A stretch of DNA of 64,000 nucleotides from Actinomycetospora lutea (lineage in GTDB: Bacteria > Actinomycetota > Actinomycetes > Mycobacteriales > Pseudonocardiaceae), in the NCBI RefSeq assembly GCF_028737205.1, contig NZ_JAQZAL010000002.1, positions 248,001-312,000 on the forward strand, given 5' to 3'. Both the position numbers and the translations under genes were made by a program. Shown here one piece after another: positions 9,686 through 19,767 of the stretch. Under the pieces are notes generated by a model. That model had not been told where the DNA came from. It saw only the letters and a list, made by a program, of their open reading frames with translations, and did not search any database. Each line of letters starts with the position of its first letter. The stretch's first letter is position 1.

Positions 9686-11646
9686 GACGTCGTCCAGTGC
9701 AGACCCGGCGACGGCGGATCTGCCACGCGACCCCGGGTGCCCGCCGCCGCACGTCGAGGAGCCGTCGTAGGACCAGGCTCGTGCCCGCGCCAGTAGAGCC
9801 CGGGGACTCCGAAGAAGGGACGAAGCCGATCGGAGATCCGGCGCAGCACTTTGTCCCGTGCGTACCAAAAGCTTCGCTCGACGTCCTTGCCGTGGGTCAG
9901 AGCGTCGAGGAGGAGTCCCCAGAACGTCGCCGGGCGCCCCGCTGGGAGATCGTTGATGAACTCTTCGAAGCCGGGCTGGTGGCAGACGAAGAAGATCGGC
10001 GCTGAGGTGTAGCCGGCGAGGGCGTGCACGAACTGGGTGGTCGCTCGGAAGCAATCTTGCCCAGGCGGCGAAGCTACCGAGACCACCGCCACACCGCGCG
10101 TCCCTCCTCGGAGTACCCGCGCCAGCTCACCGGGACTTCGCCAGTCCGGCTCGCCGGAGCCCCACGAGAAGCCGATCCGCACCTCGTTCCGGTCGAGCCG
10201 CGCCACCGGTAGGTAGAGGACGAGGTAGTGCGGCTCGTCGTCCTCACAATGGTCGATCAGGTTGTTCCAGGTCGCCCTGACCCCGACGTCCTGGAACACG
10301 AGCTCGGCGGATGCGAGCGGTTTCAGCTCCTCCGCGAGCCGAAACCCGGCCCGGTCGAAGGGCGGGGCGAGCCCGTTCACGATTCCGATCCTGCTCGGCC
10401 CGTCGGCCGCTGGGAGGTCCGGGACGGGCAGCGATGACGTCCTCACACGTTGCACGAGTATCTCGCTACGGAGGCCGAGCGGATCGTCCCGCCCACTACC
10501 GCGAGCGAGGAACTCCCACGGGTACTGCTCCAGTCCGCAGCTCTCCTCGTCGAACACGAGACGCAGACGCAGCACCCGGTGATCTCCACCGACGAGCATG
10601 GTCGCGATCCGATCCCGAACCGCCTCGGGAAGCGCGGCCTCGAAGAGGTTCTGGCCGGCGCACTCGAGGGCGCGCCTCGCCGCGCGCTGGCGCGCGGTAT
10701 CGCCGTTGTATCCGCTTGTCTGGACGACGGCGTCGGCGAGCTGACTGAGCCGTCGTACGGCGTTGCGGCGGGTGTCGTCGAACTCGGTGAACTCTCGTGG
10801 AAAGTGCTCGCCCTCGACCTCGGCCTCGATCCGCCCGTCACGCACGGCGATCTCGACCGTCCTGAACGTCACGTGCTCGCTCCAACCCCGCAGTGATCGG
10901 GTCTCGGTCGTCGACTCGATCGGTCTACGGCGGGCGAGCGCGAGATCTCCTGTATCCCGGATGTTCTTCACAGGACGGGTCGGAAGCCTCTCGGAGACCA
11001 GGGCGTCGAAGACGTGGTCGACGGTGAGTGCACCGTCGCTGCCGACCAACGTCGGGTCACAGAGGATTCGGCTCAGAGCACCGGTGAAGGGACTCGGTTG
11101 CCCCGGGACACTGCTGTCCCGACTCGGCTCATTGCCGGAGCTGCTCAGGACAGCCGTGCCTTCCCCCAGAGACCGGAAGAGGAGTTCTGTCTCCACGACG
11201 TCCGCGCTCTTGAACTGACCTGCGAAGCAGCAGTCAAAGACGATCACAGTGGAGCGCGCTCGACCGAACTCGTCGAGCCATTCCCGGATGGAGTGGCTGT
11301 TGAAGCACGTGGCGATGAAGTCGCTGTACTGCACGTCGGTGCCGCAGAGACCGAGCCGTCCTCCGGCGACGCGCTCACCGTGCCCCGAGAAGTACAAGAG
11401 CAGATCATCATCTCGTTCTGCCTGCTTGATGAAGCGGTAGACCTCGGCCGCCATCTCGCCGGACGTGCAGTTGGTGACGACCTGCACACGGTCGTCGTCG
11501 AACAGTCCGAAGTCGGGGTCGGTGAGGGCCTCGCGGAGAACGGCGACGTCGTGCTTCGGGCCGTCGAGGCCGACGAGTCGACCATCTCGATCGTCGTAGG
11601 TCCAGTTACCGATGAGCAGGGCGCGGTGTCGCCGAGCCGCGCTCAC
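9682..11646 (-). CDS. Caspase-like (C14) protease with degenerate CHAT domain
   Basis: 654 residues from the GTG at 11646, which overlaps the upstream stop as GTGA. Residues 1-240 form a caspase-fold peptidase. RALLIGNWTY is the first strand, His89 sits in YFSGHGE, and Cys140 in VFDCCFAG is the expected nucleophile. Residues about 355-620 look like a CHAT domain: LEQYPWEFL, LGLRSEILVQR, a late FWGLLLDAL helix and GVPGLYWRG. However, the strand that should carry GH reads PHYLVLYLP, and the Cys strand reads VVSVASPP, so both catalytic residues are missing. It is probably the effector of a conflict or cell-death system. Activity and target are inferred. Confidence 0.88.
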   Translation of the reverse strand: MSAARRHRALLIGNWTYDDRDGRLVGLDGPKHDVAVLREALTDPDFGLFDDDRVQVVTNCTSGEMAAEVYRFIKQAERDDDLLLYFSGHGERVAGGRLGLCGTDVQYSDFIATCFNSHSIREWLDEFGRARSTVIVFDCCFAGQFKSADVVETELLFRSLGEGTAVLSSSGNEPSRDSSVPGQPSPFTGALSRILCDPTLVGSDGALTVDHVFDALVSERLPTRPVKNIRDTGDLALARRRPIESTTETRSLRGWSEHVTFRTVEIAVRDGRIEAEVEGEHFPREFTEFDDTRRNAVRRLSQLADAVVQTSGYNGDTARQRAARRALECAGQNLFEAALPEAVRDRIATMLVGGDHRVLRLRLVFDEESCGLEQYPWEFLARGSGRDDPLGLRSEILVQRVRTSSLPVPDLPAADGPSRIGIVNGLAPPFDRAGFRLAEELKPLASAELVFQDVGVRATWNNLIDHCEDDEPHYLVLYLPVARLDRNEVRIGFSWGSGEPDWRSPGELARVLRGGTRGVAVVSVASPPGQDCFRATTQFVHALAGYTSAPIFFVCHQPGFEEFINDLPAGRPATFWGLLLDALTHGKDVERSFWYARDKVLRRISDRLRPFFGVPGLYWRGHEPGPTTAPRRAAAGTRGRVADPPSPGLHWTTS

Positions 11647-12056
11647 GGCGAACCCTTGAAGACCTCGCTGCTCACCACGGAGAGGTCGTTGCTGTCGACG
11701 TTCTCCCCCGTGACCGTGGTGGTTCCGCTCCGGAGGCGACCGTCCTCGTCCCGGCTCGTCCAGCGAACGACGATGCTCCGGCGACCGGGCTTGTGCTGGA
11801 GCCACGCGCGAAATGCCTCGACCGTTGCGGTGAAGACCCCCGCCGTACCCAGAGTGACGATGACGTCCAGGACTTCGACACCTTTGGTGCCCGGTGCCGC
11901 GGCCGGCGGAACCACTGCGCTCGGGACAGAACGCTCGATCTCCCGACGCAGGCCGAGGAGGTCAGCACGCCATCGGTCGTCGGAACGGGTGCCCCACTCA
12001 TCCTCGCCGGGAACGATCTCGAGCGTGAGCTGACCAGACGGCGCCGCGTCGAACAT
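11643..12056 (-). CDS. EACC1-like effector-associated constant component
   Basis: 137 residues. The region around residues 60-100 (VEVLDVIVTLGTAGVFTATV, then FRAWLQHKPGRRSIVVRW) matches the pattern of effector-associated constant component 1. That is a small actinobacterial alpha/beta domain known to neighbour caspase- and trypsin-like effectors. The ATG at 12056 has GGGGGAA about five bases upstream. Its TGA overlaps the caspase GTG. The EACC1 family is linked to conflict systems by gene association; its molecular role is not established. Assignment rests on recognition of the glycine/helix pattern and the neighbour, without a profile search. Confidence 0.75.
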   Translation of the reverse strand: MFDAAPSGQLTLEIVPGEDEWGTRSDDRWRADLLGLRREIERSVPSAVVPPAAAPGTKGVEVLDVIVTLGTAGVFTATVEAFRAWLQHKPGRRSIVVRWTSRDEDGRLRSGTTTVTGENVDSNDLSVVSSEVFKGSP

Positions 12057-12163
12057 CGGTTCCCCCAACGCAGATGAGAACGAGCTCCATCTACGCAGAG
12101 TAAGAACGGCGGGCGACCGATGAAAGAAGAGTGACGCGGATGGACTAGTGAGACCGTTTTCTG
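12057..12163 (-). promoter_or_regulatory. Promoter region of the caspase cassette
   Basis: The 107 bp between the whiA stop and the EACC1-like ATG is visibly richer in A and T than its surroundings (runs such as GAAAAC and CTTCTTTC on the coding strand). It is the only place for a cassette-specific promoter. A CTGACA hexamer overlaps the whiA stop codon, but I see no convincing -10 partner. Confidence 0.35.
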
Positions 12164-13147
12164 TCAGGTGTCCGCCATCTCCGCCATCTCCTCGGTCACC
12201 ACCGAGGACGTGTCGGGCACCCGGAGGTCCTTGGCCTTCTTGTCCGCCATCGCCAGGAGACGCCGGATGCGCCCGGCCACCGCGTCCTTGGTCATGGGCG
12301 GGTCGGCGAGCTGGCCCAGCTCCTCCAGCGAGGCCTGCTCGTGCTCGACGCGCAGGCGCCCGGCGGTGATGAGGTGGTCGGGCACCTCGTCGCCGAGCAG
12401 CTCCAGCGCCCGGTTCACGCGCGCGGACGCGGTGACGGCCGCCTTGACCGAGCGGCGCAGGTTGGCGTCGTCGAAGTTCGCCAGGCGGTTGGCCGTCGCG
12501 CGCACCTCGCGGCGCATCCGGCGCTCCTCCCAGGCGAGCACCGAGGTGTGGGCGCCCAGGCGTGTCAGCAGTGCGCCGATCGCGTCGCCGTCGCGCACCA
12601 CCACCCGGTCGGCCCCGCGGACCTCGCGGGCCTTGGCGACCACGCCGAGCCGGCGGGCGGCGCCGACCAGCGCCATCGCGGCCTCCATGCCCGGGCAGGT
12701 GATCTCGAGCGCCGAGCTGCGGCCGGGCTCGGTGAGCGAGCCGTGGGCCAGGAACGCCCCGCGCCACGCGGCCTCGGCGTCGCACACGCCGCCCGAGACG
12801 ACCTGGGGCGGCAGGCCGCGCACCGGGCGCCCGCGCGGGTCGAGCAGGCCGGTCTGGCGGGCCAGCGAGTCGCCGTCCGCGGCGACCCGGACCACGTAGC
12901 GGGTGCCCTTGCGCAGGCCGCCCTGGGACAGGACGTGCACCTCGGGGTTGTGCCCGTAGAGGTCGTGGATCTCGCCGCGCAGGCGGCGGGCGCCCGCGCC
13001 GGTGTCGAGCTCCGCCTCGACGACGACCCGGCCGCCGACGATGTGCAGGCCCCCGCCGAAGCGCAGCAGGGCCGCCACCTCGGCGCGACGGCAACAGGTC
13101 TTCGTCACCGCGAGCCGGCTGAGTTCGTCCTTGACCGCAGCGGTCAT
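12164..13147 (-). CDS. whiA: Sporulation/cell-division regulator WhiA
   Basis: DNA-binding protein with an N-terminal LAGLIDADG homing-endonuclease-like fold and a C-terminal helix-turn-helix. In Streptomyces it works with WhiB to drive sporulation septation. 327 residues, normal length. [14 protein letters not shown] corresponds to the LAGLIDADG core. The C-terminal [21 protein letters not shown] matches the HTH region. Its ATG overlaps the yvcK stop by 4 nt. Fourth gene of the uvrC-rapZ-yvcK-whiA operon. Confidence 0.97.
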   Translation of the reverse strand: MTAAVKDELSRLAVTKTCCRRAEVAALLRFGGGLHIVGGRVVVEAELDTGAGARRLRGEIHDLYGHNPEVHVLSQGGLRKGTRYVVRVAADGDSLARQTGLLDPRGRPVRGLPPQVVSGGVCDAEAAWRGAFLAHGSLTEPGRSSALEITCPGMEAAMALVGAARRLGVVAKAREVRGADRVVVRDGDAIGALLTRLGAHTSVLAWEERRMRREVRATANRLANFDDANLRRSVKAAVTASARVNRALELLGDEVPDHLITAGRLRVEHEQASLEELGQLADPPMTKDAVAGRIRRLLAMADKKAKDLRVPDTSSVVTEEMAEMADT

Positions 13148-14274
13148 GGCCACCTTCGGTCCTCCTCCTGGTGCGGGCGGGCAGGGTCGTGGGCGGAGCC
13201 GGCCCCGGGGACGGCGACACCGTCGTGCACGCCGTTCGTCATCGGGCCGGCGGTCGGACCGGCCGGCGTCTGGTCCACCCGGTGGTGGGCGGCGTCGGCG
13301 AGGGCCGAGGCGAGGGCATCGGGGTCGTGCTTCGGGCTGCCGTCGGGCGTGCCGACGGTGGTGAGCAGCGTGTCGGCGCCGAAGGCCTCGGCCCCGCGGC
13401 GCAGCAGGTCGGGCTCGGGCACCGCGGCGGTGTCGGCGACGACGACGTCGAGGCGCAGGCGAGGCGCGTGCGCGGCGAGCACCTCGAGGTGCTGCTCGGG
13501 CGAGAAGCCCGCCGTCTCGCCGGGCTGCGGGGCGAGGTTGAGCACGAGGACGCGGCGGGCCTCGCTCTCGACCAGCGCGCTGAACAGCTCCGGCACCAGC
13601 AGGTGCGGCAGCACGCTGGAGAACCAGGAGCCCGGTCCGAGGGTGATGACGTCCGCGGCGCGCAGTGCCTCGCAGGCCTCCGGGCACGCCTTGGGCCGGC
13701 GGGGATCGAGGCGCACCTGCTGCACGCGGCCGGGCGTGGTCGCCACCGCGACCTGGCCGCGGATGCGGTGGGCGACGTCGCGGTCCTGATCGCCGCCGCT
13801 CGGACCCGGTCGACTGGGCTGGATGCCGGTGACGTCGGCCTCGATGTCGACGGGCTGCGTGCTCATCGGCAGCACCCGCCCGCTGACCCCGAGCAGCCGG
13901 CAGGCCTGGTCGAGCGCGGCCACCGGGTCGTCGAGGACCTCCAGCAGCCCGGCCAGCACGAGGTTGCCGACGGCGTGGCCGGCGAGCGCCCCGTGGCCGC
14001 CGTAGCGGTGCTCGAAGACCCGCTGCCACAGCGTGTTCTCCGGGCCCGCGTCCACCTGCCCGGACAGCGCGCCCAGGGCCATCCGCAGGTCGCCCAGCGG
14101 CAGGATGTCGAGCTCGCGGCGGATCCGCCCCGACGAGCCGCCGTCGTCGGCGACCACGACGACCGCGGTGATGTCGTCGGTCAGCCGGCGCAGCGCCGAG
14201 AGCGTCGCGTGCAGCCCGTGGCCCCCGCCGAGCGCCACGGCCCGCAGCGGCCTCGACGGTCCCGGCGGGCTCAC
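13144..14274 (-). CDS. yvcK: YvcK/GlmR-family gluconeogenesis factor
   Basis: CofD-like Rossmann protein; relatives bind UDP-sugars and support cell-wall precursor supply on gluconeogenic carbon. 376 residues. The N-terminal nucleotide loop [17 protein letters not shown] and the [16 protein letters not shown] segment are diagnostic. [17 protein letters not shown] lies mid-protein. A Pro/Gly/His-rich C-terminal tail of about 35 residues looks disordered. GTG start, overlapping the rapZ stop (GTGA). Confidence 0.95.
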   Translation of the reverse strand: MSPPGPSRPLRAVALGGGHGLHATLSALRRLTDDITAVVVVADDGGSSGRIRRELDILPLGDLRMALGALSGQVDAGPENTLWQRVFEHRYGGHGALAGHAVGNLVLAGLLEVLDDPVAALDQACRLLGVSGRVLPMSTQPVDIEADVTGIQPSRPGPSGGDQDRDVAHRIRGQVAVATTPGRVQQVRLDPRRPKACPEACEALRAADVITLGPGSWFSSVLPHLLVPELFSALVESEARRVLVLNLAPQPGETAGFSPEQHLEVLAAHAPRLRLDVVVADTAAVPEPDLLRRGAEAFGADTLLTTVGTPDGSPKHDPDALASALADAAHHRVDQTPAGPTAGPMTNGVHDGVAVPGAGSAHDPARPHQEEDRRWP

Positions 14275-15173
14275 TCGCGCCCCACGTCGCGGTGCGACAC
14301 CGTCACGCTCACGCCGTCCTCGCCGGACATCCGGCGGGCGAGCTCCTCGGCGACCGCGACGCTGCGGTGCTTGCCGCCCGTGCAGCCCACCGCGACGGTC
14401 AGGTAGCGCTTGCCCTCGCGCCGGTAGCCCGCGCCCACGAGGCGCAGCAGCTCGAGGTAGCGGTCGAGGAACTCCTCGGCGCCCTCCTGGGAGAGCACGT
14501 AGTCGCGCACGACGGCCTCGCGACCGTCGTGCTCGCGCAGCTCGGGGATCCAGTGCGGGTTGGGCAGGAAGCGCATGTCGACGACCAGGTCGGCGTCGGG
14601 AGGCAGACCGTGCTTGTAGCCGAAGGAGACGACCGTGACGCTGTGGCCGACGTCGACCGCGGCGTCGCCGAACGCCGCCTCGATGGCCCCGCGCAGCTGG
14701 TGCACCGAGCGGTTCGAGGTGTCGACGACGAGGTCGGCCTGGTCGTGCAGCGGGGCGAGCAGCTCGCGCTCGGCACGGATCCCGTCGCTGATGCGGCCGT
14801 CGCCCTGCAGCGGGTGCGAGCGGCGGTTGGCCTCGAAGCGCCGGATCAGCACGGCGTCCGAGGCGTCCAGGAACAGCACCCGCGGACGGTGGCCCCGCGC
14901 GTCCAGCTCCTTGATGACGGCGCCGAGGTCCGCGGTGAACGCGCGGCTGCGCACGTCCATCACCACCGCGATGCGCGTGACCTGCCCCGACGACCGGGCG
15001 CCGAGGTCGACCATGGTCTCGATCAGCTCGGGCGGCAGGTTGTCGACGACGAACCAGCCCAGGTCCTCGAGCACCTTGGCGGCCGTGCTGCGCCCGGCCC
15101 CCGAGAGACCCGAGACGATCGCGACCTCGATCCCGCCCGGGTGCGCGGGGTGCAGGTCCGCGCGTCCGGTCAT
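14271..15173 (-). CDS. rapZ: RapZ-family nucleotide-binding protein
   Basis: P-loop protein. E. coli RapZ is an RNA adaptor controlling glmS; actinobacterial members sit beside yvcK and whiA and their RNA role is unproven. 300 residues from the ATG at 15173. Walker A-like GLSGAGRST at about 22-30, and the conserved C-terminal [11 protein letters not shown] at about 262-272. Overlaps uvrC and yvcK by 4 nt each. Confidence 0.96.
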   Translation of the reverse strand: MTGRADLHPAHPGGIEVAIVSGLSGAGRSTAAKVLEDLGWFVVDNLPPELIETMVDLGARSSGQVTRIAVVMDVRSRAFTADLGAVIKELDARGHRPRVLFLDASDAVLIRRFEANRRSHPLQGDGRISDGIRAERELLAPLHDQADLVVDTSNRSVHQLRGAIEAAFGDAAVDVGHSVTVVSFGYKHGLPPDADLVVDMRFLPNPHWIPELREHDGREAVVRDYVLSQEGAEEFLDRYLELLRLVGAGYRREGKRYLTVAVGCTGGKHRSVAVAEELARRMSGEDGVSVTVSHRDVGRE

Positions 15174-17254
15174 GTCGTCCCCCCGTCCTCGGTGCTCGTG
15201 GTCGAGCTCCGCTCCCCTATCGGCGTGCTCCCCTGGTCGTCCCCCAGCGCCGCCAGCACGGCCTCGGCGGTGCGCCGACCGACGCCGGGCACCTCGGTGA
15301 TCGCCTCGACCGAGGCGGCGCGCAGCTTCTTGACCGAGCCGAAGTGCTTGAGCAGGGCGGTGCGGCGGGCCTCGCCCAGCCCGGGGACGCCGTCGAGCGC
15401 GGACGCGGTCATCCGCGTCGAGCGCTTCTGGCGGTGGTAGGTGATCGCGAAACGGTGCGCCTCGTCGCGGATGCGCTGGAGCAGGTAGAGCGCCTCGCTC
15501 TGGCGCGGCAGGATCGCCGGGTCCTCCTCGCCGGGCAGCCAGACCTCCTCGAGGCGCTTGGCCAGCCCGACCACGGCGACGTCGGTGATGCCGAGCTCGC
15601 TCAGCACCTCGGCCGCGGCCGCCACCTGCGGGGCGCCGCCGTCGACGACCAGCAGGTTCGGCGGGTAGGCGAACTTCCGCGGGCGCCCGGTGGTCGGGTC
15701 GATGCCGTGCCGGAATCCATCGGGGGCGAGCGGCCCGTCGTCGGTGGGGTCGATCTCGCCCGTCGCCGGGGAACCGTCGCTGGTCTCCCCCGCACACGCC
15801 GTGTCGGTGTGGTCGGGCGCGTCCTCGGCGGTCTCCTTGAGGTAGCGGGCGAAGCGCCGGCGCACCACCTCGGCGATCGCCGCGACGTCGCCGCCCTCGG
15901 CCCCGCCGCGGATCGAGTAGCGCCGGTAGTCGGCCTTCTTCGCGAGCCCGTCCTCGAACACCACGAGGCTCGCGACGACGTCGGAGCCCTGGACGTGCGA
16001 GACGTCGGTGCACTCGATGCGCAGGGGCGCGGTGTCGAGGCCCAGCTGCTCCTGGAGCTCCTCGAGGGCCGCGCTGCGGGCGGTGAGGTCACCGGCGCGC
16101 CGCAGCTTGTGCCGGGTCAGCTCCTCGGTGGCGTTGCGCTCGACGGTCTCGGCGAGCGTGCGCTTGTCGCCGCGCTGGGCGACGCGCAGCGACACCCGCG
16201 AGCCCCGCAGCTCCGAGAGCCACTGGGAGATCGCGGCGGCGTCGGGGGGCAGGGCGGGCACGAGCACCTCGCGCGGCACGGGCTGCGCGGCGTCGTCGGC
16301 CGAGCCCGCGAGCGCGGCCTGCTCGCCGTAGAACTGCGAGAGGAACTGGCCGACCAGGTCGGGGACCTCGGCGTCGGCCTCGGTCTCGACCACCCAGCCG
16401 CGCTGGCCCCGCACGCGCCCGCCGCGGACGTGGAACACCTGGACCGCGGCCTCGAGCTCGTCGGTGGCGAAGGCGACGACGTCGGCGTCGGTGCCGTCGC
16501 CGAGCACGACCGCCTGCTTCTCGACCACCCGCTTGAGCGCGCCGGCGTCGTCACGGAGCCGGGCGGCCTTCTCGAAGTCCATGTCGGCCGCGGCGACCTG
16601 CATGTCCTTCTCGATGCGGCCGATGAGCTGATCGGTGTGGCCGCCCAGGAAGTCGCAGAAGTCCATGACTATCTGGCGATGCTCCTCGGCGCTGACGCGG
16701 CCGACGCAGGGCGCCGCGCACTTGTCGATGTAGCCGAGCATGCACGGGCGCCCGATCTGGCCGTGGCGCTTGAACACCCCGCCCGAGCACTGGCGCGCCG
16801 GGAACACCCGCGTCAGGAGCTTGACCGTCTCGCGGATCGCCCAGGCGTGGGCGTAGGGGCCGAAGTACCGCACGCCCTTGCGGCGCGGGCCGCGGTAGAC
16901 CCGCAGCTGCGGGTACTCCTCGTTCAGGGTCACCGCGAGGACCGGGTAGGTCTTGTCGTCGCGGTACCGGACGTTGAACCGCGGGTCGAACTCCTTGATC
17001 CAGTTGTACTCGAGCTGGAGGGCCTCGACCTCGGTGTGGACCACGGTCCACTGCACGGCGGCCGCGGTGGTGACCATGCGCCGCGTCCGCGGGTGCAGCC
17101 CGGCCACGTCGGCGAAGTAGGAGTTCAGCCTGCTGCGCAGGCTCTTGGCCTTGCCGACGTAGATGACGCGCCCGGCCTCGTCGGAGAACCGGTACACGCC
17201 GGGCGCCTCCGGGATGCTCCCCGGCGCGGGTCGGTACGTCTGCGGGTCGGCCAT
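15170..17254 (-). CDS. uvrC: UvrABC system protein C
   Basis: Endonuclease subunit making the 3' and 5' incisions in nucleotide excision repair. 694 residues from the ATG at 17254. GIY-YIG nuclease at the N-terminus (GVYRF at 19-23, IYVGK at 31-35). A cysteine cluster ([17 protein letters not shown]) follows, then the UVR domain ([14 protein letters not shown]) and the RNase H-like domain ([21 protein letters not shown]). Tandem HhH motifs close the protein. An acidic insertion of about 45 residues precedes [13 protein letters not shown]. The last residues ([12 protein letters not shown]) are encoded by repeat B, so the native C-terminus probably ended earlier. Confidence 0.98.
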   Translation of the reverse strand: MADPQTYRPAPGSIPEAPGVYRFSDEAGRVIYVGKAKSLRSRLNSYFADVAGLHPRTRRMVTTAAAVQWTVVHTEVEALQLEYNWIKEFDPRFNVRYRDDKTYPVLAVTLNEEYPQLRVYRGPRRKGVRYFGPYAHAWAIRETVKLLTRVFPARQCSGGVFKRHGQIGRPCMLGYIDKCAAPCVGRVSAEEHRQIVMDFCDFLGGHTDQLIGRIEKDMQVAAADMDFEKAARLRDDAGALKRVVEKQAVVLGDGTDADVVAFATDELEAAVQVFHVRGGRVRGQRGWVVETEADAEVPDLVGQFLSQFYGEQAALAGSADDAAQPVPREVLVPALPPDAAAISQWLSELRGSRVSLRVAQRGDKRTLAETVERNATEELTRHKLRRAGDLTARSAALEELQEQLGLDTAPLRIECTDVSHVQGSDVVASLVVFEDGLAKKADYRRYSIRGGAEGGDVAAIAEVVRRRFARYLKETAEDAPDHTDTACAGETSDGSPATGEIDPTDDGPLAPDGFRHGIDPTTGRPRKFAYPPNLLVVDGGAPQVAAAAEVLSELGITDVAVVGLAKRLEEVWLPGEEDPAILPRQSEALYLLQRIRDEAHRFAITYHRQKRSTRMTASALDGVPGLGEARRTALLKHFGSVKKLRAASVEAITEVPGVGRRTAEAVLAALGDDQGSTPIGERSSTTSTEDGGTT
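15200..15236 (+). repeat. Dispersed repeat family B, copy 1 (uvrC 3' end)
   Basis: Contains CTATCGGCGTGCTCCC, found exactly also at 39831 and 52833, preceded by GGTCGAGCTCCGCTCC, which resembles family A. It lies in the uvrC 3' coding end just before the ATGA overlap with rapZ. Confidence 0.8.
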
Positions 17255-17316
17255 GATGGACCCCAGCGTAGGCGCGTCCGTCCGGCTGTTCGGCGTGCAC
17301 CCGGATGGGTGGAATC

Positions 17317-17367
17317 GGCGTGTCGCGCGGCGTGTCTCGCGTCGTTGCTGGCGTGTCACGGCGTGTC
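17317..17367. repeat. Four direct copies of GGCGTGTC upstream of uvrC
   Basis: The octamer starts at 17317, 17329, 17350 and 17360, within the 166-bp gap between the uvrC start and the next gene's stop. It could be part of the uvrC promoter/operator or a degenerate repeat. Confidence 0.5.
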
Positions 17368-17420
17368 GCCGTGGTGGCGCCCGTGTCCACCGGCGGACGC
17401 CACGACGACGCGTGATCGCG

Positions 17421-18554
17421 TCAGGCCCGCACCAGGGCGGCACCCTCCGCCATCGCCCGCAGCTTCATCTCGGCGACCTGCGCACCCACACGGCCGAAGC
17501 CGACGAAGGTGCCGAAGCCGCAGTCGGTGCTCGCGACGACCCGCTCGGGCCCGACGACCTCCGCGTAGCGCTCGAGGCGCTGGGCGATGAGCCGGGGGTG
17601 CTCGACGATGTTGTTGAGCGTGTCCACGACCCCGGGCAGCAGCACCTTGTCGTCGGGGATCGCGAGCGTCGCGACGTCCGCCCACTCGTGCTCGTGGCGC
17701 GGGTTGGCGGCCTCGAAGGAGATCATCGTGGGCCGGCCCGCGAGGACCGGGGGCAGCAGCTCGGCGAGCGGGGCGTCGTGGTGGTGCGGGCCCTCGTAGT
17801 TGCCCCAGCACAGGTGCAGCCGCACGCGCGCGGGGTCGATGCCCTCGAGGGCCCGGTCGATCGCGGCGACGTGGCGCTCGGCGAACCCGACCAGCCCGCG
17901 GCGCTGGACCTCGTCGCGACACCAGAACTGCGTGTGGCCCGCCATGGGGATGTCCGGGCAGTCCAGCTGCAGGATCAGCCCCGCGTCGACGATCGCCCGG
18001 TACTCCTGCGCCATCGCGTCGGCGAGCGCGTCGAGGTAGCCGTCGTAGTCGGGGTAGTGCAGGTTCGGGCTGCAGGTCGCGATGCAGCCCGGCGAGGCGG
18101 AGGGCATGAACGCGCCGCCGGAGCCCGTGTGGCCGACCTTGTCGAGCGCGATCTTCAGGGTGTCGATGTCGCGCTGCACGGCCGCGGCGCCGACGTAGCT
18201 CACCGGGCCCTCGCAGTTGGCCGGCATGATGTGCGCGCCGGCCTCCCCGCCGTACTGCGCGATCGCCAGCTCGGGCGCGGCCTCGAGGTCGTCGATGCTC
18301 CAGGCCCCGGCCTGCCCGCCGAACCCCGCGAGCCGCTCGCCGACGTAGTTGACGAAGCCCGGTTTGCCCATCTCGCCGTCGGAGACGACGTCGATGCCGG
18401 CGCCGTGCTGCATGGCCACGACGTCGTGCACGGCGTCGGTGATCGCGGCCTCGAGCTCCGCGGCGTCCCCCGTGCCCTCCTGGTGCCGGTACATCAGGCG
18501 GGTCAGTGCCTCGGGCCGGGGCAGGCTGCCCACGTGGGTCGTTCGCACGGTCAT
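17421..18554 (-). CDS. MetE-like cobalamin-independent methionine synthase / CoM-transferase family protein
   Basis: 377 residues, matching only the C-terminal barrel of MetE. It is therefore a member of the zinc methyltransferase group that includes archaeal-type MetE and epoxyalkane:CoM transferase. The start [14 protein letters not shown] and the segments [27 protein letters not shown] and STDCGFGTF are present. The last carries the expected zinc cysteine. The gene follows an MBL-fold hydrolase by 16 bp, so both probably share the operator-like promoter upstream of 19554. Thiol methyl or alkyl transfer is likely; the substrate is unknown. Confidence 0.85.
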   Translation of the reverse strand: MTVRTTHVGSLPRPEALTRLMYRHQEGTGDAAELEAAITDAVHDVVAMQHGAGIDVVSDGEMGKPGFVNYVGERLAGFGGQAGAWSIDDLEAAPELAIAQYGGEAGAHIMPANCEGPVSYVGAAAVQRDIDTLKIALDKVGHTGSGGAFMPSASPGCIATCSPNLHYPDYDGYLDALADAMAQEYRAIVDAGLILQLDCPDIPMAGHTQFWCRDEVQRRGLVGFAERHVAAIDRALEGIDPARVRLHLCWGNYEGPHHHDAPLAELLPPVLAGRPTMISFEAANPRHEHEWADVATLAIPDDKVLLPGVVDTLNNIVEHPRLIAQRLERYAEVVGPERVVASTDCGFGTFVGFGRVGAQVAEMKLRAMAEGAALVRA

Positions 18555-18570
18555 GGTCGGGCCCTTCGGG

Positions 18571-19554
18571 TCAGGAGGTCGGGGAGGCCGTGGCCTGGGT
18601 GAACGTGTCGGGCGCGAAGCCCTCGAGCGCGGCGATCTTGGTGAGCACCGTCAGCCGGTCCGGCCGCGGGACCGACGGGTCGAGCTGCTGGTAGACGTTG
18701 AGCACGTTCTGCGCGAGGCGGCCGTGCTCCGGGAGCTCGGCGAACTCGCCGAGCTCGATCGACGCGATCGCCGCGTCGACGTCGAGCCCGTCCTCGTAGC
18801 GCTGCCGGGCCTGGGTCTGCACCGTCACCAGGTACTCGCGCATCAGCGAGACCTCCGGTTTCCCGCTCACCGGCCCGTGGCCCGGGACGATGACCGTCAC
18901 GTCGAGGTCGAGGATGAGGTCGAGGGCGGCGATCCAGCGGTCGATCGGCCCGGCCCAGGCGATCGGCGTGCCACCCACGAACAGGATGTCGCCGGCGTAG
19001 AGCAGGCGGGCGTCCGGCACGTGGACGATCGCGTCGCCCGGCGTGTGCGCGGGCCCGACCTGGATCAGCCGCACCTCCCGCCCCCCGACGTCGACGCTCT
19101 CCTCGCCGGTGAAGGTCCGGTCGGCACCGGTCGCGGTGATCCCGTCCAGCGCGAACGGCCCGAAGATGTGGCGCGCGAAGTCGCCGAGCGTGCCGTCGAG
19201 GCGCACCACCTGCGCCACCGCGTCGACGGTCTCCTGCGTGATCAGCTCCGCGGCCGCGGCCGACGCCAGGATCTCGACGTCCCGCGCGGCCACGAGCTCG
19301 TTGCCGTTGATGTGGTCGGGGTCCGAGTGCGTGTTGACCAGCGTGCCCAGCGGGTGCGTGTCGGTGACCGGCCGCAGGCCCTCGAGCATCTCCCGGGTCA
19401 GCGGGAGGTCGAACAGCGTGTCGACGAGCAGCGAGGTCCCCGATCCCGTGACGAGACCGGCGTTGCTCCAGCCCCAGCTGCCGTCGGGCTGCAGCCACGC
19501 GTGGCAGCCGTCGCCGAGGTCGTGGAGTCCTCTGCGGTAGTCCAGGTCGCTCAC
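18571..19554 (-). CDS. MBL-fold metallo-hydrolase
   Basis: 327 residues. The metal motif reads NTHSDPDHINGN (T-H-S-D-P-D-H), with further ligands in GPAHTPGDAI, YAGDILF and VPGHGPVSG. These are the standard five metallo-beta-lactamase motifs. No signal peptide. GTG start with GAGAGGAC upstream. Co-directional with the MetE-like gene, suggesting a shared small-molecule pathway that I cannot name. Confidence 0.85.
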   Translation of the reverse strand: MSDLDYRRGLHDLGDGCHAWLQPDGSWGWSNAGLVTGSGTSLLVDTLFDLPLTREMLEGLRPVTDTHPLGTLVNTHSDPDHINGNELVAARDVEILASAAAAELITQETVDAVAQVVRLDGTLGDFARHIFGPFALDGITATGADRTFTGEESVDVGGREVRLIQVGPAHTPGDAIVHVPDARLLYAGDILFVGGTPIAWAGPIDRWIAALDLILDLDVTVIVPGHGPVSGKPEVSLMREYLVTVQTQARQRYEDGLDVDAAIASIELGEFAELPEHGRLAQNVLNVYQQLDPSVPRPDRLTVLTKIAALEGFAPDTFTQATASPTS

Positions 19555-19578
19555 GGCCGTCCTCTCCCGGGAGTCTCC

Positions 19579-19656
19579 GAACCCGTACTCGGGTACGGAT
19601 TCAGCACCGGAACCTAGGCCAGCTCGTGATCCGAATCAATACTGGAGTACAGGTTC
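19579..19656 (-). promoter_or_regulatory. Two operator-like palindromes upstream of the MBL gene
   Basis: Site 1 (19579-19602): GAACCCGTAC-TCGG-GTACGGATTC, a 10-bp-arm palindrome with one mismatch. Site 2 (19633-19656): GAATCAATAC-TGGA-GTACAGGTTC, same spacing, weaker arms. Centres are 54 bp apart. The shape fits binding by a TetR-type dimer. No regulator gene is adjacent. Confidence 0.6.
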
Positions 19657-19767
19657 GAACGCCGTGTGTCCGGACGTCCACGGCGCCGCGCGGTGTCCGG
19701 GATTGCGGAGGGGAGGTCGTCGCGTCGGCGAGAACGCTCCGGAGCTCGAAGCGTTCTCGGCAGAGGA

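Noticed and set aside
9682-11805. Longer caspase start at 11805
   Set aside because: It would overlap most of the EACC1-like gene; the GTG at 11646 has the coupled GTGA junction and begins at the caspase fold.
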